Shown in pieces: positions 55,311 to 64,000 of a stretch of DNA of 64,000 nucleotides. The notes beneath the pieces were generated by a model. It was not told the DNA's origin, made no database searches, and saw nothing but the letters and a program-made list of their open reading frames with translations. Position 1 is the first letter of the stretch; every line of letters starts with the position of its first letter. The position numbers were made by a program, and so were the translations under genes. This stretch comes from Fragilaria radians (taxonomy: Eukaryota; Bacillariophyta; Fragilariophyceae; Fragilariales; Fragilariaceae): the NCBI GenBank assembly GCA_900642245.1, contig CAAAJI010000060.1:1-64000 (forward strand), written 5' to 3'.

Positions 55311-58300
55311 CTAACATTCGATGGATGGATTTTCCAGTTTTAACAAGGAATCCAAAATTCTGCGAAAATCAGTTAGCTGCTCAACGAGCTTTTCCCACTG
55401 CCCTTTGTTTTGTCGGACGTTGAATTCTAGTTGATTTCGATTACCTCGAAGATAAACATCTTCGTTTCTAACCCATGGAGCAATTACCGTTTCTTCTCTT
55501 CCCATCGCATCAAATAGCACAATTTGAGAGGAGGTCACTGTTGCATTTGAAAGCCTCGTTCGTTTCAAAATTTGCTTGCCATTTGATTTCATACAAAATC
55601 GAAATAGCTTGTTGCCTGTTGGGATCCAGTCAAGACTGACTCTCGGGGTGGAAGTCCCGCATACAGTTTTAAACACTGACGCTTTATACGCAGGAGGAAC
55701 CCAAAAGGGGGCTTCAGATCGACCAATAAGCGGTCTTCCCATAGCCGGAGCACATAGATAATCTTTGTCAATTAAAGGGATAAAATACATAACCAAAACT
55801 CCTAATCCCAAAATAAACAACGCATCCACAAAGCACAGCCTAGGATTCAATCTGAAAGCGGAAGAAACAGATGAAAACTCATTGTCCTGAGGGCATGTCG
55901 TAATCGGGTGAAGTTCAATACCCTTGGATGTGTTAACAACTATCATAATGGGAATATTTCCATACAGCCGATTCTCACCAATTGCGTGCGATCCATTCAC
56001 TCTATCATTTTGCAACGACCCATGACTTGATTCTTTTGAAAACTTTGCATTTGCCTTGTTGATTAGATCAATGTAAAATGTTGATGTAAACGCCCTGCGT
56101 AATGCTTCATAGCTAGTGAATTCTATACTTCTCTTCAAAAGAGATATCATAAGAAACGTGGAATTTAGAGCGTTGGTCATGCAGAATTCCGGGCTGACTA
56201 TTGAAGAACATGTACGATGAATACCATGATCACTCAAAAAACCCTTTTCGTCTTCCAGCTTAATCGCACCGACACCAAAGGATTCATCAAATATTTGCAT
56301 TGGAAGCTCTGTCCCGTGGAATGCTTCCCCATTGCTATGTTGATCTAACTCAATGCTAGTAGATATCACTGTTGCTTGAACTTGAGGTGACTTCTCAATT
56401 GAAGAACAAGTCGATGAATCATTGTCATCCATACAGGCCAATTCTTCGCATCTTTGCTGGAGTCGTTGCTTCAAAGCAGAACCAATGATTGCAGTAGTAC
56501 TTCCTGAGTCTGCAGCCTCCTGATCTTCAACTAGCTGCTTGGCATCGTTTAGCCAAACATGAATAAGCCGCGTTGGCGTAGTATCGTTGATCAAACTCAA
56601 TTGATTTAATGCTTTTGAAATTGCTCTCCTCCCAGCATTGTTGCTTTGAAATTTGTGGTCATCATTGATCATTGTCGCTTTACATGCTTCTTTTGATTCC
56701 ACCTTGGATAAGAGATTTCTGCAATCATCCCATTTACGACATGGCACATTTTTGACGCATAGCAATTGCGGTTGATTTGAATCTTCACGATCAAAGATAT
56801 TCTCAGGAGGCTCTGTGATACCCATATTAGATTGAAATCCATGATCTCCGGGCCACGGTGGCTCCATGGTTGTTGACGTTGATACTTTTTCTTCATATTT
56901 TCTTGGAGGTAAAAAGGCAATCAAATCCGCATTAAGGCTAGCACATGTAAAGCTTTCTTGATTCAAGAAAGGTTTCTCCTTTAAGCCTTCGACCATTTGC
57001 ACGGAACTCCCATTCGAATGAGAATCATGTTCCTCAAATTGGCCTTGATCCAGGAACAAGACGGATGGAATTAATGGAGATATTGTCGTCCTTTCAACAT
57101 CTTTCTTTAACTCGATCAATGGTTGTATATCCGGTGACAAATGTAGTGATAAGGATGTATCCCATGGATCATCATTTGACTTGTAAGAAGACTTTTCCTC
57201 CAATGCTTTGATTCCAGATTTAACCCCAGTTGGTGATCCTTCGTGCAAAGTTTCGTTCAGCATGGGTGACTGCCCACGTAAACTCGTTTCAGGACAATCA
57301 TATATCACCGCTTGCAGAATTTCCGAAACATCAAGTCTTGCTGCTGTTGACTGGTGGGAATCAGCTGGATGGTCCTTAACATTTTTGAAGGGTTCTGTTT
57401 GTGTCTTCACCAAAGACTGATAACTTGATTCTAACTTTTTCTCAGAATTTCCCGAAAAATCCAAGTGCTCTTCTATACATTTCCTGTTGTCATGTGAGGT
57501 TTCTGCCGCTTGAAACATAGGAAGCTCCTCGCTCTTTGTAACATTCATGTCAACAGATATCTCTGCAGATGCATTGCCACGTTTCTTGTGAAACCATCTT
57601 TCAATTTCTCTTCTTCTATTACGAGGATGCAGTTGCAATGATTCCACAGGAATCAGTGTTGACTTATTTGCATCTTGGAATGGAGACAATTTATTGACAT
57701 TCACTTCCTCAGTCGTACAGATTGGCGAAGAATTCGTAATCAAATCACAGACTACCCCACCTCTATCTTTTTCTACTTCCATCACAAAATTTCCCCCTGA
57801 TTCCTGTTCAATGCAATTTCTCAAATCACACAAATCCTGATTTCCAGAGCAGTGCATTACAATGTCGGGTGCTCGAGGCGAAGTGTTCCCTTTGCCACTG
57901 ATCTCGATATGACCACTGTGCAGAACAGTCTCTACGTCGGGCTTTATCGACGCTTGAGCAAGATTAGAAGTTACATCTTTGGTGATATCTTTCTTGTCTA
58001 GACAATCAGAATTTCTAGTCTGATCGATATCCAAAGGAATGACAATCATCAGTTGGGAGGTAGTATCTTGTTTTTCAGACGAAAAGTTATTGTCATCGAT
58101 GTCCTTTACACGCTTAGTTATGAATTCGCTATCATCGATGGTATGCTTGGATGAAAACGTGTTGTCTAATGATAACTTTTCAGATTGAAGACGATCAGAT
58201 CGTGGCAAAGTTGTTGATGTTGCCGTGTCGACTGGTAAATCTGAATGCAATTCATGTATTTTATCCTCATGACTTGGAATTACATGATCATGAGTCGGTG

Positions 58301-59132
58301 CATGGGATTGGATTGCTATCGGTCTATCATCAGGAGTCTTCGTCGCTGATACACTGCAAATACCTGTATTTCCAACTGATTCAAGCAATGTGTTAGAATT
58401 CGATTTGGCTACACAGGTTTCAGTCGATACTAATGGAGGAGAATATGAAACTTTCGTAGGAATATTCTTTACTTCCTTTTCCGGTGGTTGATTTATAGGC
58501 AACCTGGAGGACTTACGACTCATTGCTGCTTGATTGGAAGCATCCGTGCCCGTATCAGATGAGGTAAGAGACTTTTCGTCCGGACGGGATCGATTCGACG
58601 TTTTAGATGTGCTAGCCTTTAATCGATTTTTTGAGAAAAGACGTGAAAAAGAAAACGAAGTTATGGGTTTCACTTCTTCGGTAGAAATGATTTTGGCTTT
58701 TTTAGGATTGCGGGGTTTTGGTTGTTGTTGTGGAATGGATTTTTGTTTCAAATTGCGTGTCTGCTCCGATGATACAACTGATGCGGATAGAGCAACGGCA
58801 TCCTTTCGTTCCCATTCTTTCAAGATTCGATCTGGATCGCAGCGATAAAAGTATCTTTGCCAAAAATCATCTCGTGTGACACGAAGTGGAACAAGTGTTT
58901 TAAAGTAATGACCAATCGTATCGGCATTATCTCGACAGAGAGCAGCACATTCTTCACGACGTTTGAAGATAGTCCTGTAATATTGCGCTTTATAAGCCTT
59001 CTTTTCTTCTAATTCTTCCGTAGTATAAACTTTTGATTTATCCCATAAGGGTTCTGTATAGGTAGCTTCACGGGCCTTTCGAGCTGAAACTTCTTCAAGT
59101 GCAGCAGCGACTCTTGTGGAAGAGACAACCAT
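55311..59132 (-). CDS. BSD-domain protein with long disordered linker and one membrane segment
   Basis: A single-exon 1273-residue protein. The N-terminus is helical and charged, then a BSD domain at about residues 65-110: CRDNADTIGHYFKTLVPLRV, then TRDDFWQRYFYRCDPDRILK, where the F-W-x-R-Y-F core is the family signature. Some 900 residues of Ser/Asp/Glu/Lys-rich, low-order sequence follow. Near residues 1096-1118 there is one hydrophobic segment (LCFVDALFILGLGVLVMYFI) that would span a membrane, followed by about 150 residues ending in a helix (KLVEQLTDFRRILDSLLKLE). BSD proteins include TFIIH p62, synapse-associated proteins and SYAP-like membrane-associated proteins. A BSD domain with a C-terminal membrane anchor suggests endomembrane work rather than transcription. 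I cannot name an orthologue. Confidence 0.82.
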   Translation of the reverse strand: MVVSSTRVAAALEEVSARKAREATYTEPLWDKSKVYTTEELEEKKAYKAQYYRTIFKRREECAALCRDNADTIGHYFKTLVPLRVTRDDFWQRYFYRCDPDRILKEWERKDAVALSASVVSSEQTRNLKQKSIPQQQPKPRNPKKAKIISTEEVKPITSFSFSRLFSKNRLKASTSKTSNRSRPDEKSLTSSDTGTDASNQAAMSRKSSRLPINQPPEKEVKNIPTKVSYSPPLVSTETCVAKSNSNTLLESVGNTGICSVSATKTPDDRPIAIQSHAPTHDHVIPSHEDKIHELHSDLPVDTATSTTLPRSDRLQSEKLSLDNTFSSKHTIDDSEFITKRVKDIDDNNFSSEKQDTTSQLMIVIPLDIDQTRNSDCLDKKDITKDVTSNLAQASIKPDVETVLHSGHIEISGKGNTSPRAPDIVMHCSGNQDLCDLRNCIEQESGGNFVMEVEKDRGGVVCDLITNSSPICTTEEVNVNKLSPFQDANKSTLIPVESLQLHPRNRRREIERWFHKKRGNASAEISVDMNVTKSEELPMFQAAETSHDNRKCIEEHLDFSGNSEKKLESSYQSLVKTQTEPFKNVKDHPADSHQSTAARLDVSEILQAVIYDCPETSLRGQSPMLNETLHEGSPTGVKSGIKALEEKSSYKSNDDPWDTSLSLHLSPDIQPLIELKKDVERTTISPLIPSVLFLDQGQFEEHDSHSNGSSVQMVEGLKEKPFLNQESFTCASLNADLIAFLPPRKYEEKVSTSTTMEPPWPGDHGFQSNMGITEPPENIFDREDSNQPQLLCVKNVPCRKWDDCRNLLSKVESKEACKATMINDDHKFQSNNAGRRAISKALNQLSLINDTTPTRLIHVWLNDAKQLVEDQEAADSGSTTAIIGSALKQRLQQRCEELACMDDNDSSTCSSIEKSPQVQATVISTSIELDQHSNGEAFHGTELPMQIFDESFGVGAIKLEDEKGFLSDHGIHRTCSSIVSPEFCMTNALNSTFLMISLLKRSIEFTSYEALRRAFTSTFYIDLINKANAKFSKESSHGSLQNDRVNGSHAIGENRLYGNIPIMIVVNTSKGIELHPITTCPQDNEFSSVSSAFRLNPRLCFVDALFILGLGVLVMYFIPLIDKDYLCAPAMGRPLIGRSEAPFWVPPAYKASVFKTVCGTSTPRVSLDWIPTGNKLFRFCMKSNGKQILKRTRLSNATVTSSQIVLFDAMGREETVIAPWVRNEDVYLRGNRNQLEFNVRQNKGQWEKLVEQLTDFRRILDSLLKLENPSIEC

Positions 59133-59690
59133 AGTTGAGTGATGTGTAGGAAATATGACAAATTATACAAAGCCAAAAATGATCCACAGAGTTGCCCAAT
59201 TTTGGTGAAGATGATCGTCACTAATATTGTATTCCTCCAAAGACTAAATTCTTAGATAACTAATTTAGTTCACTTTTTGTTGACGTTGCAAAGGAAACTA
59301 TTCTGATGATAGGGTTCTTACTGTCTTGTGAGCAAATATTTCGAAATATTTCATGACGCATTCCCTCTAGTCCACATGATTATGATCATGTGGAAAACAC
59401 GTTCGTATCCTAATGAAATATTCGAAAACCTCAAATGATGAGTTGTTGGCAGTATGTGTCCGATTTGATATCCAAATTTTGTGGTTAACTCCAGCCAGTC
59501 ATTCTTTGGATAACAGGCAGACGATCGAACTCAAACCCACGAAAAAACTGTCTTGGATCGAATTAAGAGCAGATACTTGAATCTTGATCAAAATGTAGAA
59601 AAAATGTCAGGTAGAGCAAATCGATTTTTGAGCTACTACTTAATGCATATTGTTTATCATGTCATGAATTCTAGAAACTCGAAATCAACT
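59133..59690. other. Upstream region of the BSD gene
   Basis: About 0.55 kb containing the BSD-gene promoter and the foldback at 59339-59427. Otherwise nothing recognised. Confidence 0.5.
59339..59427. repeat. Concentric imperfect inverted repeat (foldback), 89 bp
   Basis: Outer arms 59339-59354 (TTTCGAAATATTTCAT) and 59413-59427 (ATGAAATATTCGAAA) pair with a single one-base bulge. Inner arms 59372-59380 (CCACATGAT) and 59385-59393 (ATCATGTGG) pair perfectly. Both share the same centre, about 59383, so they form one hairpin with an unpaired middle section. Confidence 0.75.
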
Positions 59691-59749
59691 CCCCCTAAAA
59701 CATGCTGCATACCCACTAACACTCCTCCTGGTTTTCAAATTCAACCAAA

Positions 59750-60369
59750 TCAGAAGCTGCCTTTACCTTTATTTCAAATCCAATGTTTATCCATTCCATT
59801 CCATTGAGTATTAGGATCAATCTTGAATCCTCTTCCTTTGGTTCCAACATAGTATTTTAGCACTCTCGACATTTCTTCATAATGCGCTTCTGTAGGATTT
59901 GCACCAAATCTTGTTAGCTCCCTTACTGAATTTAGAGCATCTGGTATTCAACATAACGCCCAACATATTCAATTAATTTCTCTTTTTCATCTAATTCAAA
60001 TGCTTCCTTAGTGCCTCCTTCCGTTGTTCAAAATCATTCTTGCTTACTGCACAGGACAGTACCTAACTTTTCCATAAATTCAATCTATCATTTGTCCAAC
60101 TAAAATATAAACATGGATCTGCATTAAGTGTCTGCAACTTCATAGCTTTGACTGTTTTGCTGAGCTCAAGCCAAGACTCCACTGCTGCTTACTTCATACC
60201 GTAGATATTTTTCAACAAAAAAAAGCACATTATTTGGATAGAATCTTGCAAATCCTTCTGGAACTTCCATATGTAATCTCTCTCTTTTCAAGAACTTTTC
60301 GTTTAGAAATGCTCCCTTTACATCATTAGCATCTGTAGCCATCCTTGCCATGCATATCATTATTTGCAT
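59750..60369 (-). pseudogene. Ty1/copia reverse transcriptase and RNase H remnant
   Basis: 60369-60166 carries TDANDVKGAFLNEKFLKRER then LHMEVPEGFARFYPN, the copia RT motif DVKGAFLNG...MEVPEGF. It continues in another frame with SWLELSKTVKAMK and ADPCLYFSW. Near 59870-59790 the RNase H beginning VLKYYVGTKGRGFKIDPN can be read. A stop after CLYFSW..LW and others kill the frame. Confidence 0.8.
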
Positions 60370-61202
60370 GAGGAAAATAGATGCTTCATTTACCCTTTAA
60401 GACGCAATGTTGGAAGAATTGCAATGTTCTCCATCCACTTGCTTATAGCCTCTTGCATTTATCCTGGCTTGTTTTGTTCCATAGGCTTTTTTCATAGCCC
60501 GGGTAGGGAAATGAGACTGAACTGATGAAAAGATTCTGTAGTCATAAACTGAATATAGATATGATATGAAAGGTAGACAAGTATTGTCGTAAATGATGAC
60601 TGATGTACTGAATTATATAGTTGTTGTTATTGTTCCCTAGACTGTGAATTGATTATCTGGTGTGTATACTCATACAACAACAGGATAAAAAACAAGTCCA
60701 AGAAAATTAACTACTTGGACTTACGTGGAACGCAAAATCTTTGCATCTTTGGGTACGTCATTTTTGTTTACTTCCTGAATGCCTCTATTTTACGATAAAT
60801 TGATATCAGCCTTAATCCATTCATCCTTCTGAGGTCCTGACATTGTATATTTGAATTTCAGAGGGATGAATTCTTGTGTATTGGTAAAGCCTCCTCCTAT
60901 TCCTGCCTCCACTGTAACCATTTATATAGGCAATCAAACTTACCTTTACATTATCTACAGATAATTCCTCGATTTCCTCAATTCATCTTGTAGGAGTTTT
61001 GATCACTCTGTTTGAATGGGCGAGACGCTCTGTTGGAGGATAGTCGTATGTATCACATTCCAAACTTCCATACGCTTCTTCGTTGTGTTCCATTTCAGCT
61101 GATACATCAGTATCTGGTCTTCCATTATGTTTGTAAAGCTCAATACATTCGTCTTCATCTTGAATTAATGTTTCCGTGATATTTTCTCTTTTTTAAGCAT
61201 TA

Positions 61203-61961
61203 TTATAGATTTCCCCTTTTGTACTTCCTCTTTGACCATAATACATCTCTTGTCGCCAATAATCTGTTTGATTTCCAACTTAATACTTCGTAGCAATCCC
61301 CCATATGATTATCTGCATATCCAACTAGCAGACAGGTTATTCCGCGGCCTGAAGCTTTGGCGTAGTATTCGTTTTTTTCTTTACCCATCCAGCTTCTCCC
61401 AACTCTCTTAAGTACTTTATATGTGAAGGCATACTACCGCTCCAATGCTCTCACTCAAGCTTGGTACTTTCATAAATATTCTTGATTATAAACCCATCAT
61501 GACGTTTTTCTTCAGTCGTACTAGCTTCTATCATCATTACACATCCTCATGTAACAATTGTTGCAAGTGCACTTTGGCTTTATGGTTATGATAGGGTGTA
61601 GCTCTTGCTGTATACTCAATAGTGAGACGTAACTTCCAATCCTTGCTCTGCAGTCTTGTTCAAGCTATCGGTTTTCACCAGCGTTATCCATGCAAAGGAA
61701 TTGTACTTCTTTACCCATCTGTTTCTAATTGCAAACTTGTTTGCAAGTTCGTAATTAACCACGTACCACTGAGTAGGTTGAACGGTGATCCTGGTAGCAA
61801 TTACACTTGGCGTACTCTTGATCAACCTGCATAACACCATTTTTGTTATACACAGTCACTGGCATCTGTCCAAAGCCTTTTGCAGCTACTTTGACACCAT
61901 TACCCATAGTGGTATGACTTTTTCCAGCACTATTGATCCACACATTTTTGCCATTCAGCAA
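61203..61961 (-). pseudogene. Ty1/copia protease and integrase remnants
   Basis: 61961-61755 resembles the stretch around the protease/GAG-pre-integrase region (WINSAGKSHTTMGNGVKVAA). 61388-61203 matches the end of copia integrase: CLLVGYADNHMGDCYEVLSW then RLLATRDVLW, where family members have GY...H..D.Y......R..TRDV.W. Stops and frameshifts lie between. Confidence 0.72.
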
Positions 61962-62315
61962 TGATTAGGAAAAATTCCATTCTCATTCATATTCTCTTCT
62001 TCTCTTCTTCAAGATAATCATCCACTTTTTTGACAAGCTTAAATGAGTTAGAACTTTGGCTCTTTAATTTTAAGCACTTCATCATTGTTAGATGCACATA
62101 GATCCTCAATCCAATAGTTATTACTTGTATCTCCACTGCAACAACCTTGAAAGCTGGTCAAGCAACACATCAGGAATGTCATCTATCTTCATTGAAAAAT
62201 TGTCATAAGTCTTGCTTGTACTCCAACATTAGTATTCCATTGTTTGGCTGATACTTCTCTGTGAGCTAATCAAATACTGTGTAGGCAATCCTGAGGTCAG
62301 CGGTCGGTCTTTTTC

Positions 62316-62597
62316 TCAGAGACCAATTAAGTCACTCTGACTTTTAAAGACACTTGTGAGGTAAGCAACGGGAATTCCATTCACTGTCCTATGCTTTTCC
62401 TTCTCTCTTTGCTTCTCATCACTCATATTCACAGCTTTATCCTTGAGATGATGGCAAGTCTTCGCGCTTAACTCTTTCATTACTGTGTGTAGTCCTTTAG
62501 CAATAGCAAATGCTTGAAACTTGATAAACCACACCTGGAACTCCTCTTGTGTGCCACTGAACTTTGACAACTCAACATTCTTGTCACTTACCAACAA
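62316..62597 (-). pseudogene. Ty1/copia gag remnant
   Basis: A 93-codon frame with KNVELSKFSGTQEEFQVWFI then KFQAFAIAKG, the typical start of copia gag (a short W/F-rich motif). The frame may begin at an unusual codon. It is cut by a stop soon after. Confidence 0.75.
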
Positions 62598-62640
62598 TTC
62601 TTCTTTCTCTCTCTCTCTTCTCTTGAGTTCTCAACTAGTC

Positions 62641-63155
62641 TTCCTGTTGCAGTATGTGGCAACTAGCACAGGCTTGCAGGGTCTAGTATTCTAGTAGGCA
62701 CCTAAACCTATAATTCACAGACACCAACTTTACTTCTTTACATTTTCCAATCCTGGAAATTTGAAGCTATTCTAATGATTGATCTAGGATGCTATTTCAT
62801 GCTTTTGATCAAACTCCAGATTGTTTCCTCTTTGTTTTGGACTAACTACCTTCACAGTAACTTGTCCACCACGAATACTAATTCAATACACAACGAGGCT
62901 TTTCGAAAGTGTTGCGTTTATCGTCAAGATTGTTAAATTGAATGGCTAAAAGCTATTGTCGTCACAGCAATCAACAGCCTACACAGAAAACGGTTTTGGA
63001 GAAGCTATGATGGAGAAAAGGCGAGAATTAAGCTACTAATATCAAGTTGTATATAAAACTATTTGAACCAAGTATGCCAAATCCCAAACCATAGAGAATG
63101 ATGAAGATCCTTCATAACTAGGCATAAACCAGGTAGACTGCTTAATATCCAACCT
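62641..63155. other. Region between copia remnant and GNAT gene
   Basis: About 0.5 kb. The left part should hold the copia 5' LTR if it survived, but I see no copy of the 3' end. The right part is the 3' end of the GNAT gene. A CT-rich microsatellite is just left, near 62600-62625. Confidence 0.45.
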
Positions 63156-63947
63156 TCACCACCATTGAAGCTTGCAATCTTTAGAAAGGCTTGCATTCGT
63201 AGGAGCAATCATCGTTATACCATACTTCCCACCGGGGCTTCCCAGCAAATCTTGAAGCAATGGCGCTCTTCGAAATCCATGTCGTTCGTACCACTCGACA
63301 AGTTTGCCAGATCCGTTGTCATCGGCTACCAGGAGTGTCACGTCAGCTCCCTGCGTTGCATGAAGAGCTGATATTAACTCCAACGCCAAGGCTCCAACAT
63401 TGCGTCGACGGTACTTTGGTTGCACATGCATGAAAATAATGGCTGCGGATGCCACGAAACGCCCCTGTAAGTCCATGTCGTACAACTCTTCCACCGATTG
63501 ATTTATTGGATCAGCAGGAGGTCCTCGGATCGTAGTAATACCAAATTTAGCAATCATAGAGCTTGGATCCTGTGTCAAGTAAGCCTCTAAGGTTGCCTTA
63601 CCGCCTTTTGGACACAGACAAAAAGGAGGATCGACTCCTTTCCATTTACATTGTAATATAATTAATCTAGCCGCCAAGAGAATGAGATACTTCCTCCAAC
63701 GTTTGGTTTCCTGAGGCGGACGCAATTTCCATGTAATCTCTTGGTGACTAAAGGGCTTCTCTATAGTTTCAGACTCTTCCATCTTCATTTGTACCTTGGA
63801 TGTAGCAGGTTCGTTTTGTGAGCTGGTCTCATGAAGTCTGTGCCATGAATTGACGCCCCTTGTTTCAGAGTGAGGCCTCAACAATAAAGCGTCAAGAGAG
63901 GAAATGCTTAGGAGCAAGACAACAAGTATGAGAGCTTTCACACTCAT
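63156..63947 (-). CDS. GNAT-family N-acetyltransferase with signal sequence
   Basis: 263 residues from the first ATG at 63947; the frame upstream has only a TTG. Residues 1-22 (SVKALILVVLLLSISSLDAL) form a signal peptide, ending in LDALLLRP, which recalls the plastid bipartite transit site (ASAFAP-like) of diatoms with Leu in place of Phe. The GNAT fold follows: FVASAAIIFMHVQPKYRRRN then VGALALELISALH, containing the acetyl-CoA loop Q/R-x-x-G-x-G/A in the form RRRNVGA. Next come VTLLVADDNGSGKLVEWYER and HGFRR, the usual N...Y...GF ending. This points to an organelle-localised or secretory acetyltransferase; substrate unknown. The gene reads toward the decayed copia element. Confidence 0.8.
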   Translation of the reverse strand: MSVKALILVVLLLSISSLDALLLRPHSETRGVNSWHRLHETSSQNEPATSKVQMKMEESETIEKPFSHQEITWKLRPPQETKRWRKYLILLAARLIILQCKWKGVDPPFCLCPKGGKATLEAYLTQDPSSMIAKFGITTIRGPPADPINQSVEELYDMDLQGRFVASAAIIFMHVQPKYRRRNVGALALELISALHATQGADVTLLVADDNGSGKLVEWYERHGFRRAPLLQDLLGSPGGKYGITMIAPTNASLSKDCKLQWW

Positions 63948-64000
63948 GTTTTCTATCCATTCTAAATTTAATAGCAAAATGGTGCGTACTCATGTTCGAA

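Larger units (their letters stand above)
59690..62640 (-). mobile_element. Decayed Ty1/copia retrotransposon
   Basis: About 2.9 kb on the minus strand with fragments in the order gag, protease region, integrase, reverse transcriptase, RNase H, which is the copia order (integrase before RT). A purine run GGGGGA (59691-59697 on the minus strand, AGGGGGAG) fits the polypurine tract at the 3' end. Many stops and frameshifts make it dead. I did not find a matching pair of LTRs, so the ends are approximate. Confidence 0.82.

Overview
This is nuclear DNA of a compact eukaryotic genome, most likely a diatom or another ochrophyte stramenopile. That is an inference from four things: an AT-rich base composition, genes 0.2-4 kb apart on both strands with no operons, short spliceosomal introns (84-152 bp, GT..AG) in about a third of the genes, and families common in diatoms (helicase-associated domain protein, FkbM-like secreted protein, ER- or plastid-type signal sequences). 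I see no rRNA, tRNA, CRISPR array or prokaryotic operon.

Layout. 0.4-4.7 kb: an SDS22-type leucine-rich-repeat PP1 regulator, then a secreted protein with repeated PPLW motifs and an FkbM-like C-terminus. 5.6-11.3 kb: a large WD40 protein and a divergently transcribed TLC/NTT-like transporter sharing a promoter of about 300 bp. 11.5-13.3 kb: the anaphase-promoting complex subunit APC8/CDC23. 13.6-14.8 kb: an internally deleted hAT transposon with terminal repeats and an 8-bp target duplication. 15.8-18.5 kb: RTF2 and a short-chain dehydrogenase. 19.7-25 kb: a small membrane protein, a basic organelle-type (probably mitoribosomal) protein, and an unrecognised two-exon gene. 25-28.9 kb: mostly gene-poor, with one weak candidate spliced membrane-protein gene. 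28.9-30.6 kb: a three-exon protein kinase. 33.5-40.9 kb: an mTERF-ankyrin fusion, a single helicase-associated-domain protein, a PP6-type phosphatase and a CD2BP2/Lin1-like GYF protein. 41.4-45.0 kb: a decayed Ty3/gypsy retrotransposon with diverged LTRs. 46.3-51.6 kb: a coiled-coil secretory protein, a METTL21-type methyltransferase and an intronless paralogue of the 29-kb kinase. 51.6-55.3 kb: gene-poor, with a 70-base assembly gap. 55.3-59.1 kb: a 1273-residue BSD-domain protein with one membrane segment. 59.7-62.6 kb: a decayed Ty1/copia retrotransposon. 63.2-63.9 kb: a GNAT acetyltransferase with a signal sequence.

How the genes relate. Several housekeeping genes touch cell division and phosphorylation control (SDS22, APC8, RTF2, PP6), but nothing in the sequence shows they form one system; a scattered set of ordinary nuclear genes is the simplest reading. 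I found no convincing new multi-gene system. The most informative items are the hAT derivative with its order of lesions, the kinase pair that differs in introns, the mTERF-ankyrin fusion, the PPLW-repeat protein, and a concentric foldback near 59.38 kb.
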